A stretch of 64,000 nt of DNA from Anaerolineae bacterium UTCFX1 (lineage in GTDB: Bacteria; Chloroflexota; Anaerolineae; Anaerolineales; Villigracilaceae): assembly GCA_002050275.1 (NCBI GenBank), contig MWTB01000021.1, positions 186,001 to 250,000 on the forward strand, given 5' to 3'. Position 1 is the first letter of the stretch; every line of letters begins with the position of its first letter. Under the pieces are notes generated by a model. The model had not been told where the DNA came from. It did not search any database and was given only the letters and a program-made list of their open reading frames with translations. Below, piece after piece: positions 26,049 through 35,469 of the stretch. Made by a program: the position numbers and the translations under genes.

Positions 26049-27839
26049 ATGAATGAAACTATCTTAGTCGCCGTCGCTTGGCCCTATGCCAACGCCCAAA
26101 TCCACATGGGCAACATCACCGGCTCGCACTTGCCCGGCGATATTTTCGCGCGCTACCACCGCCTCAAAGGCGATAACGTGCTCATGATCACCGGCACCGA
26201 TTCACATGGCACGCCCGTAACCATGACCGCCGATAAACTCGGCAAGCCAGTCGAGGAAGTATATAAATCTTTCCACGAAGACTTTATCCGGCTGTTTCAG
26301 CAGATCGGCATTTCGTACGATCTTTACACCACCACCCACAGCCAGAATCACTTCAAGGTTTCGCAAAGCGTTTTCCTCGCCTTGCAAAAGAACGGCTATC
26401 TCTATCGCGCGTTCAGCAAGCAATGGTACTCGCCCAGCGCGGAGAAGTTTCTGCCCGATCGCTACGTGGAAGGGACCTGCTACATCTGCGGCTACGAGGG
26501 CGCGCGCTCCGATCAATGCGACAACTGCGGCAACGTGTTGGAACCAGAAAAGTTAATTAATCCGCGCGCCACCACCGGCGACGGCGCGCTTGAACTGCGC
26601 GACACCGAGCATTTTTATCTCGACCTTTCCAAACTTGAACCCGACGTAAAAAAGTTTTTGCGCGAACGCGCCGACCACATGCGTGAAACCGTGCTGGGCG
26701 AATCGCTTCGCAAGATCGAAAACGAAGGGCTCAAACCACGCGCCATTACGCGCGACCTCGACTGGGGCATTCCGGTGCCAGTGGACGAACCGCAATGGAA
26801 GAGTAAAGTTCTCTACGTCTGGTTTGAAGCGGTCATCGGCTATCTTTCCGCGCCGATCGAGTGGGCGCAGGCGACAGGTCAAGCGGAAGCATGGCGCGAG
26901 TGGTGGTTAAATCCTCAAGCAAAGCATTTTCATTTTATAGGCAAAGACAATATCTTCTTCCATACGTCGTTGTGGCCCGCGTTAATCATGGGCGCAGGAG
27001 ACGGCTTCATGGAAATTTTTGCCGGTGAAAAAGCGTCGCTCACGCTGCCTTACGATGTGCCGGCGAATCAATTCATGAATCTCGAAGGATTCAAGATCAG
27101 CGGTTCGCGCCAATGGGCGGTTTGGGGGCTGGAAGCGCTCGCTCACTACGACCCCGACGCGATCCGTTATTATCTGACCGCCAATATGCCCGAAGCCAAA
27201 GACAGCGATTGGAGTTGGAGTGAATTCATAACGCGCAACAATAACGAACTTGTGGCGACGTGGGGCAATCTCGCCAACCGCGTGCTTGCGTTCTGCTATA
27301 AACATTGGGATGGATGCGTTCCGGCTGTAGATGAAAAGGCGCTTCGTCCTGCGGACCTCGACTTGCTCGCCGTCATCGAAAACGGCTTCAACATCGTCGG
27401 CGCTGAGTTGGACGCCGTGCGACTGCGCGCGGCGTTGAGCGAAACAATGAAACTTGCCACCGCCGTGAATCAATATCTCGACGTCAACGCGCCGTGGAGC
27501 GCCATCAAAACCGATAAAGACTCCGCCGCGCTAACCGTTTTCACCGCCCTCAAAGCGATCGACTCGCTGAAGATCTTATTCGCGCCGTTTCTGCCGTTCA
27601 CGTCGGAGAGACTCAACGGCTTCTTTGGTTGCGAATCGGCGCTCTTCGGCGAACAGTTCACGCAAGAAGCGAACGACTCACTCGGTTCACATCAAACGTT
27701 GCGCTACAAACCCGTCCTTGGCGTTCAGTGGAAACCCAGCGAATTAAAACCGGGGCAGAAATTAAATCAGCCGAGTCCGCTGTTCAAGAAACTGGAAACA
27801 AGCGCAGCAGAAGAGGAACGCGCCAAGTTAGGTAAATAA
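26049..27839 (+). CDS. metG: methionyl-tRNA synthetase
   Basis: This 596-residue class I synthetase charges tRNA-Met. The HIGH-type motif is HMGN at residues 19-22, within ANAQIHMGNITGSHLPGD. A zinc knuckle has Cys144, Cys147, Cys157 and Cys160. LDWGIPVP and YVWFEAVIGY are catalytic-domain landmarks. The KMSKS-type motif reads KISGS (349-353), lacking the second lysine, which is unusual. The anticodon-binding helical domain ends the protein (LFAPFLPFTSERLN), and no C-terminal tRNA-binding EMAP-like domain is present. CTGGAGCAG lies just before the ATG. See the leader peptide and terminator upstream for regulation. Confidence 0.93.
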   Translation: MNETILVAVAWPYANAQIHMGNITGSHLPGDIFARYHRLKGDNVLMITGTDSHGTPVTMTADKLGKPVEEVYKSFHEDFIRLFQQIGISYDLYTTTHSQNHFKVSQSVFLALQKNGYLYRAFSKQWYSPSAEKFLPDRYVEGTCYICGYEGARSDQCDNCGNVLEPEKLINPRATTGDGALELRDTEHFYLDLSKLEPDVKKFLRERADHMRETVLGESLRKIENEGLKPRAITRDLDWGIPVPVDEPQWKSKVLYVWFEAVIGYLSAPIEWAQATGQAEAWREWWLNPQAKHFHFIGKDNIFFHTSLWPALIMGAGDGFMEIFAGEKASLTLPYDVPANQFMNLEGFKISGSRQWAVWGLEALAHYDPDAIRYYLTANMPEAKDSDWSWSEFITRNNNELVATWGNLANRVLAFCYKHWDGCVPAVDEKALRPADLDLLAVIENGFNIVGAELDAVRLRAALSETMKLATAVNQYLDVNAPWSAIKTDKDSAALTVFTALKAIDSLKILFAPFLPFTSERLNGFFGCESALFGEQFTQEANDSLGSHQTLRYKPVLGVQWKPSELKPGQKLNQPSPLFKKLETSAAEEERAKLGK

Positions 27840-27857
27840 ACGCGTTCTGTTTTAACT

Positions 27858-29084
27858 TTAAGCGTCTTTCTTCAAAAACAGCAAGAACCCGATCAGCCGG
27901 AGTCCCGCGCTGAACCACAGTGCGCCCGCAAGCCCCACATATGCCGCAATCCACGTTCCGAGCAGCGGAGCAAAGATCGTAGACAGATATTGCATTGATT
28001 GCGCGATAGCGACAAACGTTGCGGCGTGGTCATCGGGGACGGTTTTCATCAATTCGTCGAAGAAAACCAAATCGAGTCCGCCTTGAAAGAACCCGGCGAT
28101 GCCCGCAAATAGAATGATCAGCTCGATCCGCACGGTCAGCGCACTGAAGGCTGGATAGAGGATCATGCCAAACGTCGTGGCAAGCAAGACGAAACGTCCG
28201 CCACGGCGATTCGAAACGCGGGGCCAGGCGAAGTAACCCGCCAGCATCACCAAAGACATCGCCATCGAAACTGCGCCAATGTCGCCGTCTGTCGCGCCCA
28301 CGTCGCGCACCAAATATAAAGGCATAATCGGCAAACCTAATACCAACGCGGAATAATATACGAAGCGTTTCGACGCAAACGAGACGAAGGCAGGATTCTT
28401 CTTTAGCAAAGCGGCGAATGCGCTAAGACTCTCGCGAATCGAGCCCCGTTTTGAAAGAGCGGGCGTCGGCATTTGATCGGGAACTTGAATGCGCCTCGAA
28501 AAATAGAAACTGATGAATCCGCCCAGCGATAAGACTAAGAACATCGCCGCATAATTAGTCGGAAAGGCGATCAGATCAATGACGCGGATAACGATAAACG
28601 TGCCGACCGCGCCGGTGAAGCCGAAAATGATCCAGCGACGACTAAGCAGCGCGTAGCGTCCCTCGGGACCGGCAACCGCGTTCATCACGACCGAAAACGC
28701 AACCGCCAGCGCCGTTTGCGGAAGCGTCGCGAACGCCCAGATCGCTAAAGTGGCAAAAATGGCGTAGTTCGAAGGGATCAGCAGCGTCAGAACGCCGGTC
28801 AGCGCGAAGCACAGAATCACAAGAAAACGCGAGACGCTATACCATGGAACGATATTCTTTCTCGACTGTAAAAACCGGCCCACAAAGATCGCCAACAACA
28901 GCCCCGTCATGCCGGGCATCGAGGTCAGCAAGCCGACTTGAAAATTCGATGCGCCGAGACGGGTGAGAAATACCGGCAAGAACGGCGCGGCAATGTTCGA
29001 AATACTTACGCCGGCGCCGTCAATTTGCACATAGCGAAAATTCCGTTTTTGTATTTCAAGGGCTTCTTTACTGGGGGGCATCAT
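27858..29084 (-). CDS. MFS transporter
   Basis: This 408-residue major facilitator protein has about twelve hydrophobic helices. The first region contains APFLPVFLTRLGASNFQVGL, a phrase I associate with the group of uncharacterised Chloroflexota MFS proteins. The motif-A-like loop is VGRFLQSRKN. The substrate is unknown. The start is the ATG at 29082-29084. It is preceded by TATAAT at a distance of 7 bases with no ribosome binding site. The divergent thioesterase gene has the same arrangement. Confidence 0.8.
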   Translation of the reverse strand: MMPPSKEALEIQKRNFRYVQIDGAGVSISNIAAPFLPVFLTRLGASNFQVGLLTSMPGMTGLLLAIFVGRFLQSRKNIVPWYSVSRFLVILCFALTGVLTLLIPSNYAIFATLAIWAFATLPQTALAVAFSVVMNAVAGPEGRYALLSRRWIIFGFTGAVGTFIVIRVIDLIAFPTNYAAMFLVLSLGGFISFYFSRRIQVPDQMPTPALSKRGSIRESLSAFAALLKKNPAFVSFASKRFVYYSALVLGLPIMPLYLVRDVGATDGDIGAVSMAMSLVMLAGYFAWPRVSNRRGGRFVLLATTFGMILYPAFSALTVRIELIILFAGIAGFFQGGLDLVFFDELMKTVPDDHAATFVAIAQSMQYLSTIFAPLLGTWIAAYVGLAGALWFSAGLRLIGFLLFLKKDA

Positions 29085-29091
29085 AGTCAAG

Positions 29092-29097
29092 ATTATA
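29092..29097 (-). promoter_or_regulatory. -10 box of a probable leaderless promoter (MFS gene)
   Basis: On the minus strand TATAAT ends 7 bases before the ATG at 29084. No ribosome binding site lies between. Confidence 0.5.
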
Positions 29098-29158
29098 ATG
29101 CCGTCGCATAAATCCGTTTTATCAATATCATTCGGGGGGCGTTGAAGATTAGACGATG

Positions 29159-29164
29159 TATAAT
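29159..29164 (+). promoter_or_regulatory. -10 box of a probable leaderless promoter (thioesterase gene)
   Basis: TATAAT ends 6 bases (CTTGCC) before the ATG at 29171. The spacing is identical to rarA and to the gene at 58022. Confidence 0.55.
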
Positions 29165-29170
29165 CTTGCC

Positions 29171-29647
29171 ATGCCTATTAAACAACCCAACTCGCGTATG
29201 TGCTTTGTCTGCGGACTCGAAAATCCGAACGGCTTACATTTACATATTTACGAAACGGAACCCGGCATTGTAGAAGCGACCTACATCGCGCCCGAGCATT
29301 TCCAAGGCTTTCCAGGCGTATTGCACGGCGGCGTCGTCGCCTCATTGCTCGATGAAATTTCCAGCCGCGCCCACATGGGAAGCGATCCACAAAAACCGCG
29401 TTTCATGTTCACGGCGAAACTCGACGTAAAATATCGAAAGAACACGCCCGTTGGCAAATGGCTGAAACTCATTGGCAAAGCGGGAAAAGCAAAATCGCGA
29501 TCGGCTGAAGCGTGGGGCGGCGTTTACGACGCAGAAACAGGCGACCTGCTGGCGGAAGCGAACGCTCTGCTGATCAACGTGCCGCCGGATCAGTTCGACC
29601 TATCGCGCCTGAACGAACTAGGATGGCAGGTTTATCCCGAAGCGTAA
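29171..29647 (+). CDS. PaaI-family hotdog thioesterase
   Basis: This 158-residue acyl-CoA thioesterase-like protein has the hotdog-fold core: the HFQGFPGVLHGGVVASLLDEI segment with the HGG motif, the FTAKLDVKYRKNTPVGKWL strand-turn-strand and a GGVYDAETGDLLAEANALL strand. Two cysteines near the N-terminus (MCFVCGLENPNGLHL) are typical of one PaaI subgroup. I chose 29171 over the ATG at 29156, which falls inside the TATAAT box. The acyl substrate is unknown. Confidence 0.85.
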   Translation: MPIKQPNSRMCFVCGLENPNGLHLHIYETEPGIVEATYIAPEHFQGFPGVLHGGVVASLLDEISSRAHMGSDPQKPRFMFTAKLDVKYRKNTPVGKWLKLIGKAGKAKSRSAEAWGGVYDAETGDLLAEANALLINVPPDQFDLSRLNELGWQVYPEA

Positions 29648-29721
29648 ACGCTTTATATACGAAAAGTCGTTCTGCGAAAATATCCTCTCAGGACGGTTTA
29701 TAATACCAGCGGGAGATTCTC

Positions 29722-30489
29722 ATGATCACTGCTTATCATCGTCCAAACGCCTTAGAGGAAGCCCTCAAATTATTAAGCGTACCCGGCGCAGTTCCGCTCG
29801 GCGGCGGCACGCTTCTTTCCAAACCGACGGCTGACGCTATTCAAGCGGTAGACCTGCAACGCCTCGGCTTAAATACACTCGTTAAAAGCGGGAATATTCT
29901 ACACATCGGCGCGACGTTAACGCTGCAAACGCTACTCGAATCAGAACACTGCTCTGACGCGTTGAAACGCGCGCTCCGCCTTGAAGCGCCGCTCAACATC
30001 CGCAACGCCGCCACTATCGCTGGGACGATCGTCGCCTGCGACGGACGCTCGCCATTCGTCACCGCGTTGCTCGCCATGGATGCGAAACTAGAGGTCGTCA
30101 GCGCATCAGCCAATAAGACCGAGACGCTGACCCTCGGCGACATATTGCCATTGCGAGAACAACTGCGCGGAAAATTAATCACGAAAGTCAGCGCGCCGCT
30201 TAACGCCAATCTCGCATTTGATTACCTCGCGCGCACGCCATCCGATTCGCCCATCGTTTGCGTAGCGCTGGCAGGTCGAAGTGTCGGACGGACGCGTATG
30301 GCAGTCGGCGGGTTCGGCAAATGTCCAACTCTCGCCGTAGACGGAAACGCTTCCGACGATCTCGCCGCTGCGGCGCGCAACGCCTTCCATGAAGCGACCG
30401 ACGAATGGGCAAGCGCCGAATACCGCATGGATGTTGCGGCTACCTTGGCGCTGCGTTGCAAAACGCAACTAACCGCAACAAGGGAGTAA
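29722..30489 (+). CDS. FAD-binding subunit of a molybdenum hydroxylase (CoxM/XdhB/YgfM type)
   Basis: This 255-residue subunit carries electrons between the FeS-Mo subunit and the acceptor. The first FAD loop reads PLGGGTLL and the second reads RNAATIAGTIVACDGRS, where classical XdhB/CoxM has AGGTDL and TIGGN. The short size and loops resemble YgfM, the partner of E. coli XdhD. GCGGGAG precedes the start. Its Mo partner is encoded after one intervening gene. The first half (FAD domain) is better conserved than the C-terminal CO-dehydrogenase-flavoprotein domain. Confidence 0.82.
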   Translation: MITAYHRPNALEEALKLLSVPGAVPLGGGTLLSKPTADAIQAVDLQRLGLNTLVKSGNILHIGATLTLQTLLESEHCSDALKRALRLEAPLNIRNAATIAGTIVACDGRSPFVTALLAMDAKLEVVSASANKTETLTLGDILPLREQLRGKLITKVSAPLNANLAFDYLARTPSDSPIVCVALAGRSVGRTRMAVGGFGKCPTLAVDGNASDDLAAAARNAFHEATDEWASAEYRMDVAATLALRCKTQLTATRE

Positions 30490-30493
30490 TCTC

Positions 30494-32143
30494 ATGAAAC
30501 AATCGCGTTATTTTCTCCCCATCTCCATCTTCCTTTCGCTTCTGATCGCCGGCGCAGCGTACTTTTGGGCGAATGCCTTAATGGACTCGCTCTATGCATA
30601 TCGTTCGCCATTACAGAACAGCCCTCCGCAAGCCGGCGAAGCGCTGGGCAAGCCGATCACCCGCCGCGTCGTTATGGTATTAGTTGACGCTCTACGCGAG
30701 GACACCGCGACTAACGTTCAGGTCATGCCTTATCTCAATGAACTTCGGCAGCAAGGCGCGACGGCCGTTACGCACAGCCGTACGCCTTCTTACTCTGTGC
30801 CGGGCTACTCCGTTCTGATGAGCGGCGCTTGGCCCGATCTGTCCGACGGCCCGACTATGAATCCGGAAGACGGGGAGACGCCGCGCGCTTGGACGCAAGA
30901 CAACCTCTTTTACGCCGCGCATCGCAATGGACTTAAAACAGCGGTCTCCGGCTACAACTGGTTTGAAGGGCTGATCCCCGCCCAATATCGCGACGCTTCC
31001 TACTTCACGTCAGGCGAAGACGCAAACGCCGACCGCGACGTCGTGGATGCGGCGCTTCCATGGTTCAGCGGCGATTATCAGTTGATACTCATTCATATCG
31101 ATCAGGTAGACTATGCGGGACACCATCAGGGCGGTCCGCGCGACCCGCATTGGAATCAAGCCGCTACACGCGCCGACGCGCTCATTAAAGAAATAGCCTC
31201 GCAACTTGACTTCTCGCAAGATACCTTCGTGCTCTTCTCTGATCACGGGCAAATTGATGCGGGCGGGCATGGCGGAACCGATCCGATCGTACTGATCGAG
31301 CCGTTCGTCGCAGTCGGCGCGGGAATCGCACCCGGCGACTACGGCGATATTCACATGGTTGATATCGCTCCAACGATAGCAGCCCTGTTAGGCATTAATA
31401 TTCCCGCCGTTAATCAGGGCAACGTCCTTACAGACATGCTGACGCTCACACCCGCATCTAAAACGGCGATTGAGCAGGCGCTTGCCGCCCAACAGGCGAC
31501 TCTTCTCGCCGCATACGCCGAAGCGATCGGGCGCCCCATCGCTGCCAGCGTACAACCGTTAACAGTCGGCGCCGCGCAAGCGCTGATAGATTCCGCGAAA
31601 GCCTCTCGCCTGACTTCTGAACGAATTCCTCGTTTGCTCATAAGCATCCTGTTGTTCGCAGCGATTGGCTATGCGCTATGGAAGTATTGGAATCGCGCTT
31701 TTCTATGGATGGGAGCGGGAGCATTGGTATATGCGGCGCTATTTCACATCCGTTACGCGTTAATCGCCGGGCGAACGTATTCGTTAAGTTCCGTCGCCAG
31801 CGCCAGCGACATCGTCAACTTCACAGCCGCTGCCGCAGCTGTCGCACTGGTTATCCTATGGCTGGCGTTATTCATCGGGCTTGGACTCTTCAAGCAGGAA
31901 CCGCATCGCGCCGCCGAATCCGTTTTCGAACTAACTTTCGCAATTTTATTGCTGTTGTCGTTGCCTATCGCCTGGAGTTTCATCTCTTCCGGAGCCACGA
32001 TTGGCTGGGCTTTACCGAACATGCTCGGCATGTTTATCGCGTTTATTTGCATTCTACAAGCCCTAGTAATCGCCGCGCTGGGAATCGTCCTGAGCGGCAT
32101 TAGCGCTGTGATCGCACACTTCGCCCGACCTAGAAGCGGATAG
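30494..32143 (+). CDS. membrane alkaline-phosphatase-superfamily hydrolase
   Basis: This 549-residue protein has an N-terminal membrane anchor (LPISIFLSLLIAGAAYFWA) and then an extracytoplasmic alkaline-phosphatase-fold domain. Metal and nucleophile sites are VMVLVDALREDT, TRTPSYSVPGYSVLMSG (the Thr/Ser nucleophile region), HIDQVDYAGHHQGG and FLSDHGQ-like LFSDHGQIDAGGHGG. The C-terminal third has five or so hydrophobic helices. This layout resembles GPI-ethanolamine-phosphate transferases and nucleotide pyrophosphatases. It lies between the two molybdenum hydroxylase subunit genes, 4 bases after the FAD subunit, so it is cotranscribed. Why is not clear. Confidence 0.8.
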   Translation: MKQSRYFLPISIFLSLLIAGAAYFWANALMDSLYAYRSPLQNSPPQAGEALGKPITRRVVMVLVDALREDTATNVQVMPYLNELRQQGATAVTHSRTPSYSVPGYSVLMSGAWPDLSDGPTMNPEDGETPRAWTQDNLFYAAHRNGLKTAVSGYNWFEGLIPAQYRDASYFTSGEDANADRDVVDAALPWFSGDYQLILIHIDQVDYAGHHQGGPRDPHWNQAATRADALIKEIASQLDFSQDTFVLFSDHGQIDAGGHGGTDPIVLIEPFVAVGAGIAPGDYGDIHMVDIAPTIAALLGINIPAVNQGNVLTDMLTLTPASKTAIEQALAAQQATLLAAYAEAIGRPIAASVQPLTVGAAQALIDSAKASRLTSERIPRLLISILLFAAIGYALWKYWNRAFLWMGAGALVYAALFHIRYALIAGRTYSLSSVASASDIVNFTAAAAAVALVILWLALFIGLGLFKQEPHRAAESVFELTFAILLLLSLPIAWSFISSGATIGWALPNMLGMFIAFICILQALVIAALGIVLSGISAVIAHFARPRSG

Positions 32144-32173
32144 ATATGTTACACGCTACTATAAGGAATAACT

Positions 32174-35140
32174 ATGAACATTACACTAACCATTAATTTC
32201 AACGTCCACGAAGTGGAATGCGCGCCTTCCGAAACGCTGCTGTCCGTCGTGCGGCGGCTGGGCTACTTCGGCGTTAAATTCGGCGACGAAGGCGGTCTCA
32301 GCGGCGCAGACACCGTGCTGCTGGACGGCAAACCTGTCAACGCCGGCTCGATGCTGGCGGCGCAGGCGCAAGAACATCTCATCGTCACCATCGAAGCGTT
32401 AGGCGAACATCCCGATCAGGGCTGGAAGAAAACCGAGGGGCTGAGTCCTCTACAGCAGGCTTTCGTCGAGTCAGGCGCCATCCAATGCGGATACTGCACG
32501 CCCGCCCAAATCCTCGCCGCGCAAGCGCTGTTGGATACAAATCTTAATCCCACCGAAGCGCAAGTCCGCGAGGCGATCTCAGGCGTGTTGTGCCGTTGCA
32601 CTGGCTACATCAAACCGGTGCAAGCCGTCCTTAAAGCGGCGGCGGTCATGCGCGGAGAAGAGCCGCTCGCCTGGGAAACGGTCAACTGGGAGCGAAATGC
32701 GCCCGACGAGCCGCCTTTTACAGCGCCTGAGAATAACCTGCCAATGCTCAACGTGATCGCCAGACCGAAAGTCATCGTCGCGCCTGAAGCGCAAACGTAT
32801 CAAACGGTAGGCAAACCCGAGAAGAAAGTGGACGCGGTCAAATTGGTGCAAGGCAAACCAGCCTTCACCGCCGACATAGACGCGCGCGGGATGTTATACG
32901 CCAAAGTGTTGCATTCGCCGCACGCGCATGCCCTCATCAAAAAAATAGACGTCAGCAAGGCTAAAGCGCTGCACGGCGTAGCAGCGGTGTTGACCTACCA
33001 TGATTTACCGCGCGTGGTCTACTCGACCGCTGGGCAATCAGACCCCATCCCCGGTCCGCTCGACTCATTTTCGCTTGACCACAAGGTGCGCTTCGTCGGC
33101 GACCGCGTGGCTTTCGTCGCGGCTGAGACTCCCGCCATCGCAGAGCAGGCGCTGGCGCTTATTGAAGTTGAATATGAAATTCTGCCCGCCATTTTAGATT
33201 TGCGCAAGGCGCTCGACAATCCGACTATTATCCACGATGAGCCTGAGTTTGTAGATTTCGCCGATTCGAACAAAGAACGCAACCTCGCCGCCGAAATTCG
33301 CATTGACATCGGCGACGTTGAAAAGGGCTTCGCCGAAGCCGATCAAATTTTTGAAGCCGAGTATGTTGTGCCAAAAGTGCAGCAAGTGTCCATTGAGCCG
33401 CACGTTTGTCTGACGTATTGGGACGAGGACGATCGTTTAGTCGTGCGCACGTCAACGCAAGTGCCGTTTCACACGCGCCGTATGCTGGCGCCGATTCTTG
33501 ACTTGCCCGTCAAGCGTATTCGCGTCGTCAAGCCGCGCATCGGCGGCGGCTTCGGCGGCAAACAAGAGATGCTCATCGAGGATATCCCCGCGCATTTGAC
33601 CATCGCCACCAAACGCCCGGTGTTGTATGAATATACGCGCGAAGAAGAATTCAGCGCGGCACGTTCGCGCCACCCGATGCGCGTCAAGATGAAGACCGGC
33701 GTTAAAAACGACGGGACCATCACTGCGAACGCCATGTACGCGCTATCAGACACGGGCGCGTACGGTTGTCACGCGTTAACCGTGACCGGCAATACCGGGC
33801 ACAAATCAATGGCGTTATATGTCGGGGACGGCACATACCGCGAATCGCCGAACATCCAATTCCATGCGGACGTAGTGTATACCAACACGCCGCCGGCTGG
33901 CGCTTTTCGCGGCTACGGCGTGCCACAAGGCTACTGGCCCCTTGATCGTCACATGGAAAAAGTAGCGCGCGCGCTCGACCTTGATCCGATCGCATTCCGC
34001 TTGAAGAACGCCATCCGTCCAGGCGAATACCACCCCTTCTCAACCGCTTGGAACGAGGGCCGCGAACCGCGCCCAGAGATCGTGCAAACCGTCGGCTTGG
34101 AGATGTGCGTCGCGCAGGGCAAAGCCGCCATCGGCTGGGATACGAAATCTGGCAATGAAGAATGGCGACAGAACAGCGGTGCGTCTCATTTACGCAAAGG
34201 CGTGGGCATGGCGATGGTTATGCAAGGCACAGCCATCCCCTATCTCGATATGGGCGGCGCGTCCATTAAGATGAATGACGACGGTTCTTTCAACATGCTG
34301 GTCGGTGCAACGGATCTAGGCACCGGCTCGGATACCGTCATCGCGCAGATGGCGGCTGAAGTATTGGGAGCGCCGCTCGAAGATATCATCGCATACTCCT
34401 CAGACACCGACTTTACCCCATTCGACAAAGGCGCGTACGCCTCATCCACCACTTACATCTCCGGCACAGCCGCCGTCAAAGCCGCGCAGATCGTCGCGGA
34501 AAGAATAAAAGCCAGAGCGGTTGATATGTTCAAGGCTCAAGGTCTGAACGTTGAATCTTCCGATTTGCAACTTTCCAATCGCATGGTTATTGAGCCGAGC
34601 GGGCAAACTATTCCATTTAGCGAAATCGCCCTCGACAGCTTGCATCGAAGCAATCAAGAGCAGATTATGGGCGTGGCGAGTCACGTCTCGCCGGTTTCGC
34701 CCCCGCCCTTCGCGGCGCAATTTGCCGAAGTGACCGTAGATACGGAAACAGGCGCCGTTAAAGTGGACAAATTGATCATGGCAGTAGACGCGGGCGTTAT
34801 CATCAACCCACTGACCGCATCGGGACAAGTGGAAGGCGGTATGACGCAAGCGCTTGGGTACGCCGTCTGCGAAGAAATGCGCTATGATAAAAGCGGACGC
34901 GCCATCGAACGCGATCTCGATCGCTACCACATCTTCCGCGCAGATGAAATGCCCGAACTTGAAACCATCTTCGTTGAGACGTTCGAACCGAGTCATCCCT
35001 TCGGCGTGAAAGCTGTTGCCGAAATCCCCATGAACGGCGTAGCGCCAGCCGTCGGCAACGCCATTCGCGACGCCATCGGCGTGGACGTGGATGTGATCCC
35101 CGTTACGCCCGAACGCGTGTGGCGGGCGATGAAGAAGTAA
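32174..35140 (+). CDS. fused FeS-molybdopterin xanthine-dehydrogenase-family subunit, XdhD / Se-dependent type
   Basis: This 988-residue protein fuses a ferredoxin-type small subunit (about 1-165) to the molybdenum subunit (about 205-985). The second [2Fe-2S] site is intact (Cys105, Cys108, Cys140, Cys142; QCGYCTPAQ and CRCTGY). The plant-type ferredoxin site has lost all four cysteines: they are Asp38, Ser43, Asp46 and Gly58. E. coli XdhD, as I recall it, also lacks this site. Mo-domain landmarks are SPHAHALIKKIDVSKA, IGGGFGGKQEMLIEDIPAHL, AGAFRGYGVPQGYW, GTAIPYLDMGG and, near the end, FGVKAVAEIPMNGVAPAVGNA with the catalytic glutamate. Family knowledge links this branch to purine hydroxylation with a selenium-dependent cofactor; substrate and selenium use are inferred. 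Confidence 0.87.
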   Translation: MNITLTINFNVHEVECAPSETLLSVVRRLGYFGVKFGDEGGLSGADTVLLDGKPVNAGSMLAAQAQEHLIVTIEALGEHPDQGWKKTEGLSPLQQAFVESGAIQCGYCTPAQILAAQALLDTNLNPTEAQVREAISGVLCRCTGYIKPVQAVLKAAAVMRGEEPLAWETVNWERNAPDEPPFTAPENNLPMLNVIARPKVIVAPEAQTYQTVGKPEKKVDAVKLVQGKPAFTADIDARGMLYAKVLHSPHAHALIKKIDVSKAKALHGVAAVLTYHDLPRVVYSTAGQSDPIPGPLDSFSLDHKVRFVGDRVAFVAAETPAIAEQALALIEVEYEILPAILDLRKALDNPTIIHDEPEFVDFADSNKERNLAAEIRIDIGDVEKGFAEADQIFEAEYVVPKVQQVSIEPHVCLTYWDEDDRLVVRTSTQVPFHTRRMLAPILDLPVKRIRVVKPRIGGGFGGKQEMLIEDIPAHLTIATKRPVLYEYTREEEFSAARSRHPMRVKMKTGVKNDGTITANAMYALSDTGAYGCHALTVTGNTGHKSMALYVGDGTYRESPNIQFHADVVYTNTPPAGAFRGYGVPQGYWPLDRHMEKVARALDLDPIAFRLKNAIRPGEYHPFSTAWNEGREPRPEIVQTVGLEMCVAQGKAAIGWDTKSGNEEWRQNSGASHLRKGVGMAMVMQGTAIPYLDMGGASIKMNDDGSFNMLVGATDLGTGSDTVIAQMAAEVLGAPLEDIIAYSSDTDFTPFDKGAYASSTTYISGTAAVKAAQIVAERIKARAVDMFKAQGLNVESSDLQLSNRMVIEPSGQTIPFSEIALDSLHRSNQEQIMGVASHVSPVSPPPFAAQFAEVTVDTETGAVKVDKLIMAVDAGVIINPLTASGQVEGGMTQALGYAVCEEMRYDKSGRAIERDLDRYHIFRADEMPELETIFVETFEPSHPFGVKAVAEIPMNGVAPAVGNAIRDAIGVDVDVIPVTPERVWRAMKK

Positions 35141-35469
35141 TGGAATTTCAAGAGATCATTCAACAAGCGGCTGAAGTCCGCGCCAAGTATGCCCTGCTTG
35201 AACAGAAACAATACGGCGCAGAATGGTCAACCGAGGAACTTGCGCTTGGCTTCGTCGGCGATGTTGGCGACCTCGCCAAATTAGTTGTAGCCTTGCAAGG
35301 CAAACGCAAAATATCAGAAGCGCATGACAAACTCGCGCACGAACTCGCAGATTGCCTTTGGTCTGTTATCATTCTGGCAAAGGCGCATCACGTTGACCTC
35401 GAATCGGCATTCATGAAAACCATGGACGATCTCGACGAGCATACCAACCAGTTGATGCTGAAAGAATAA
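35140..35469 (+). CDS. MazG-like nucleotide pyrophosphohydrolase
   Basis: This 109-residue all-alpha protein shows MazG-like features: EELALGFVGDVGDLAKLVVALQ (the EExxE-like metal helix is degenerate, with Glu, Asp and Asp) and HDKLAHELADCLWSVIILAKAH (the second metal helix, ExxD). It may clear non-canonical nucleoside triphosphates. The ATG shares its first base with the TAA of the Mo-subunit gene (TAATG), so the two are coupled. A frame start at 35119 would overlap that gene. Confidence 0.7.
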   Translation: MEFQEIIQQAAEVRAKYALLEQKQYGAEWSTEELALGFVGDVGDLAKLVVALQGKRKISEAHDKLAHELADCLWSVIILAKAHHVDLESAFMKTMDDLDEHTNQLMLKE

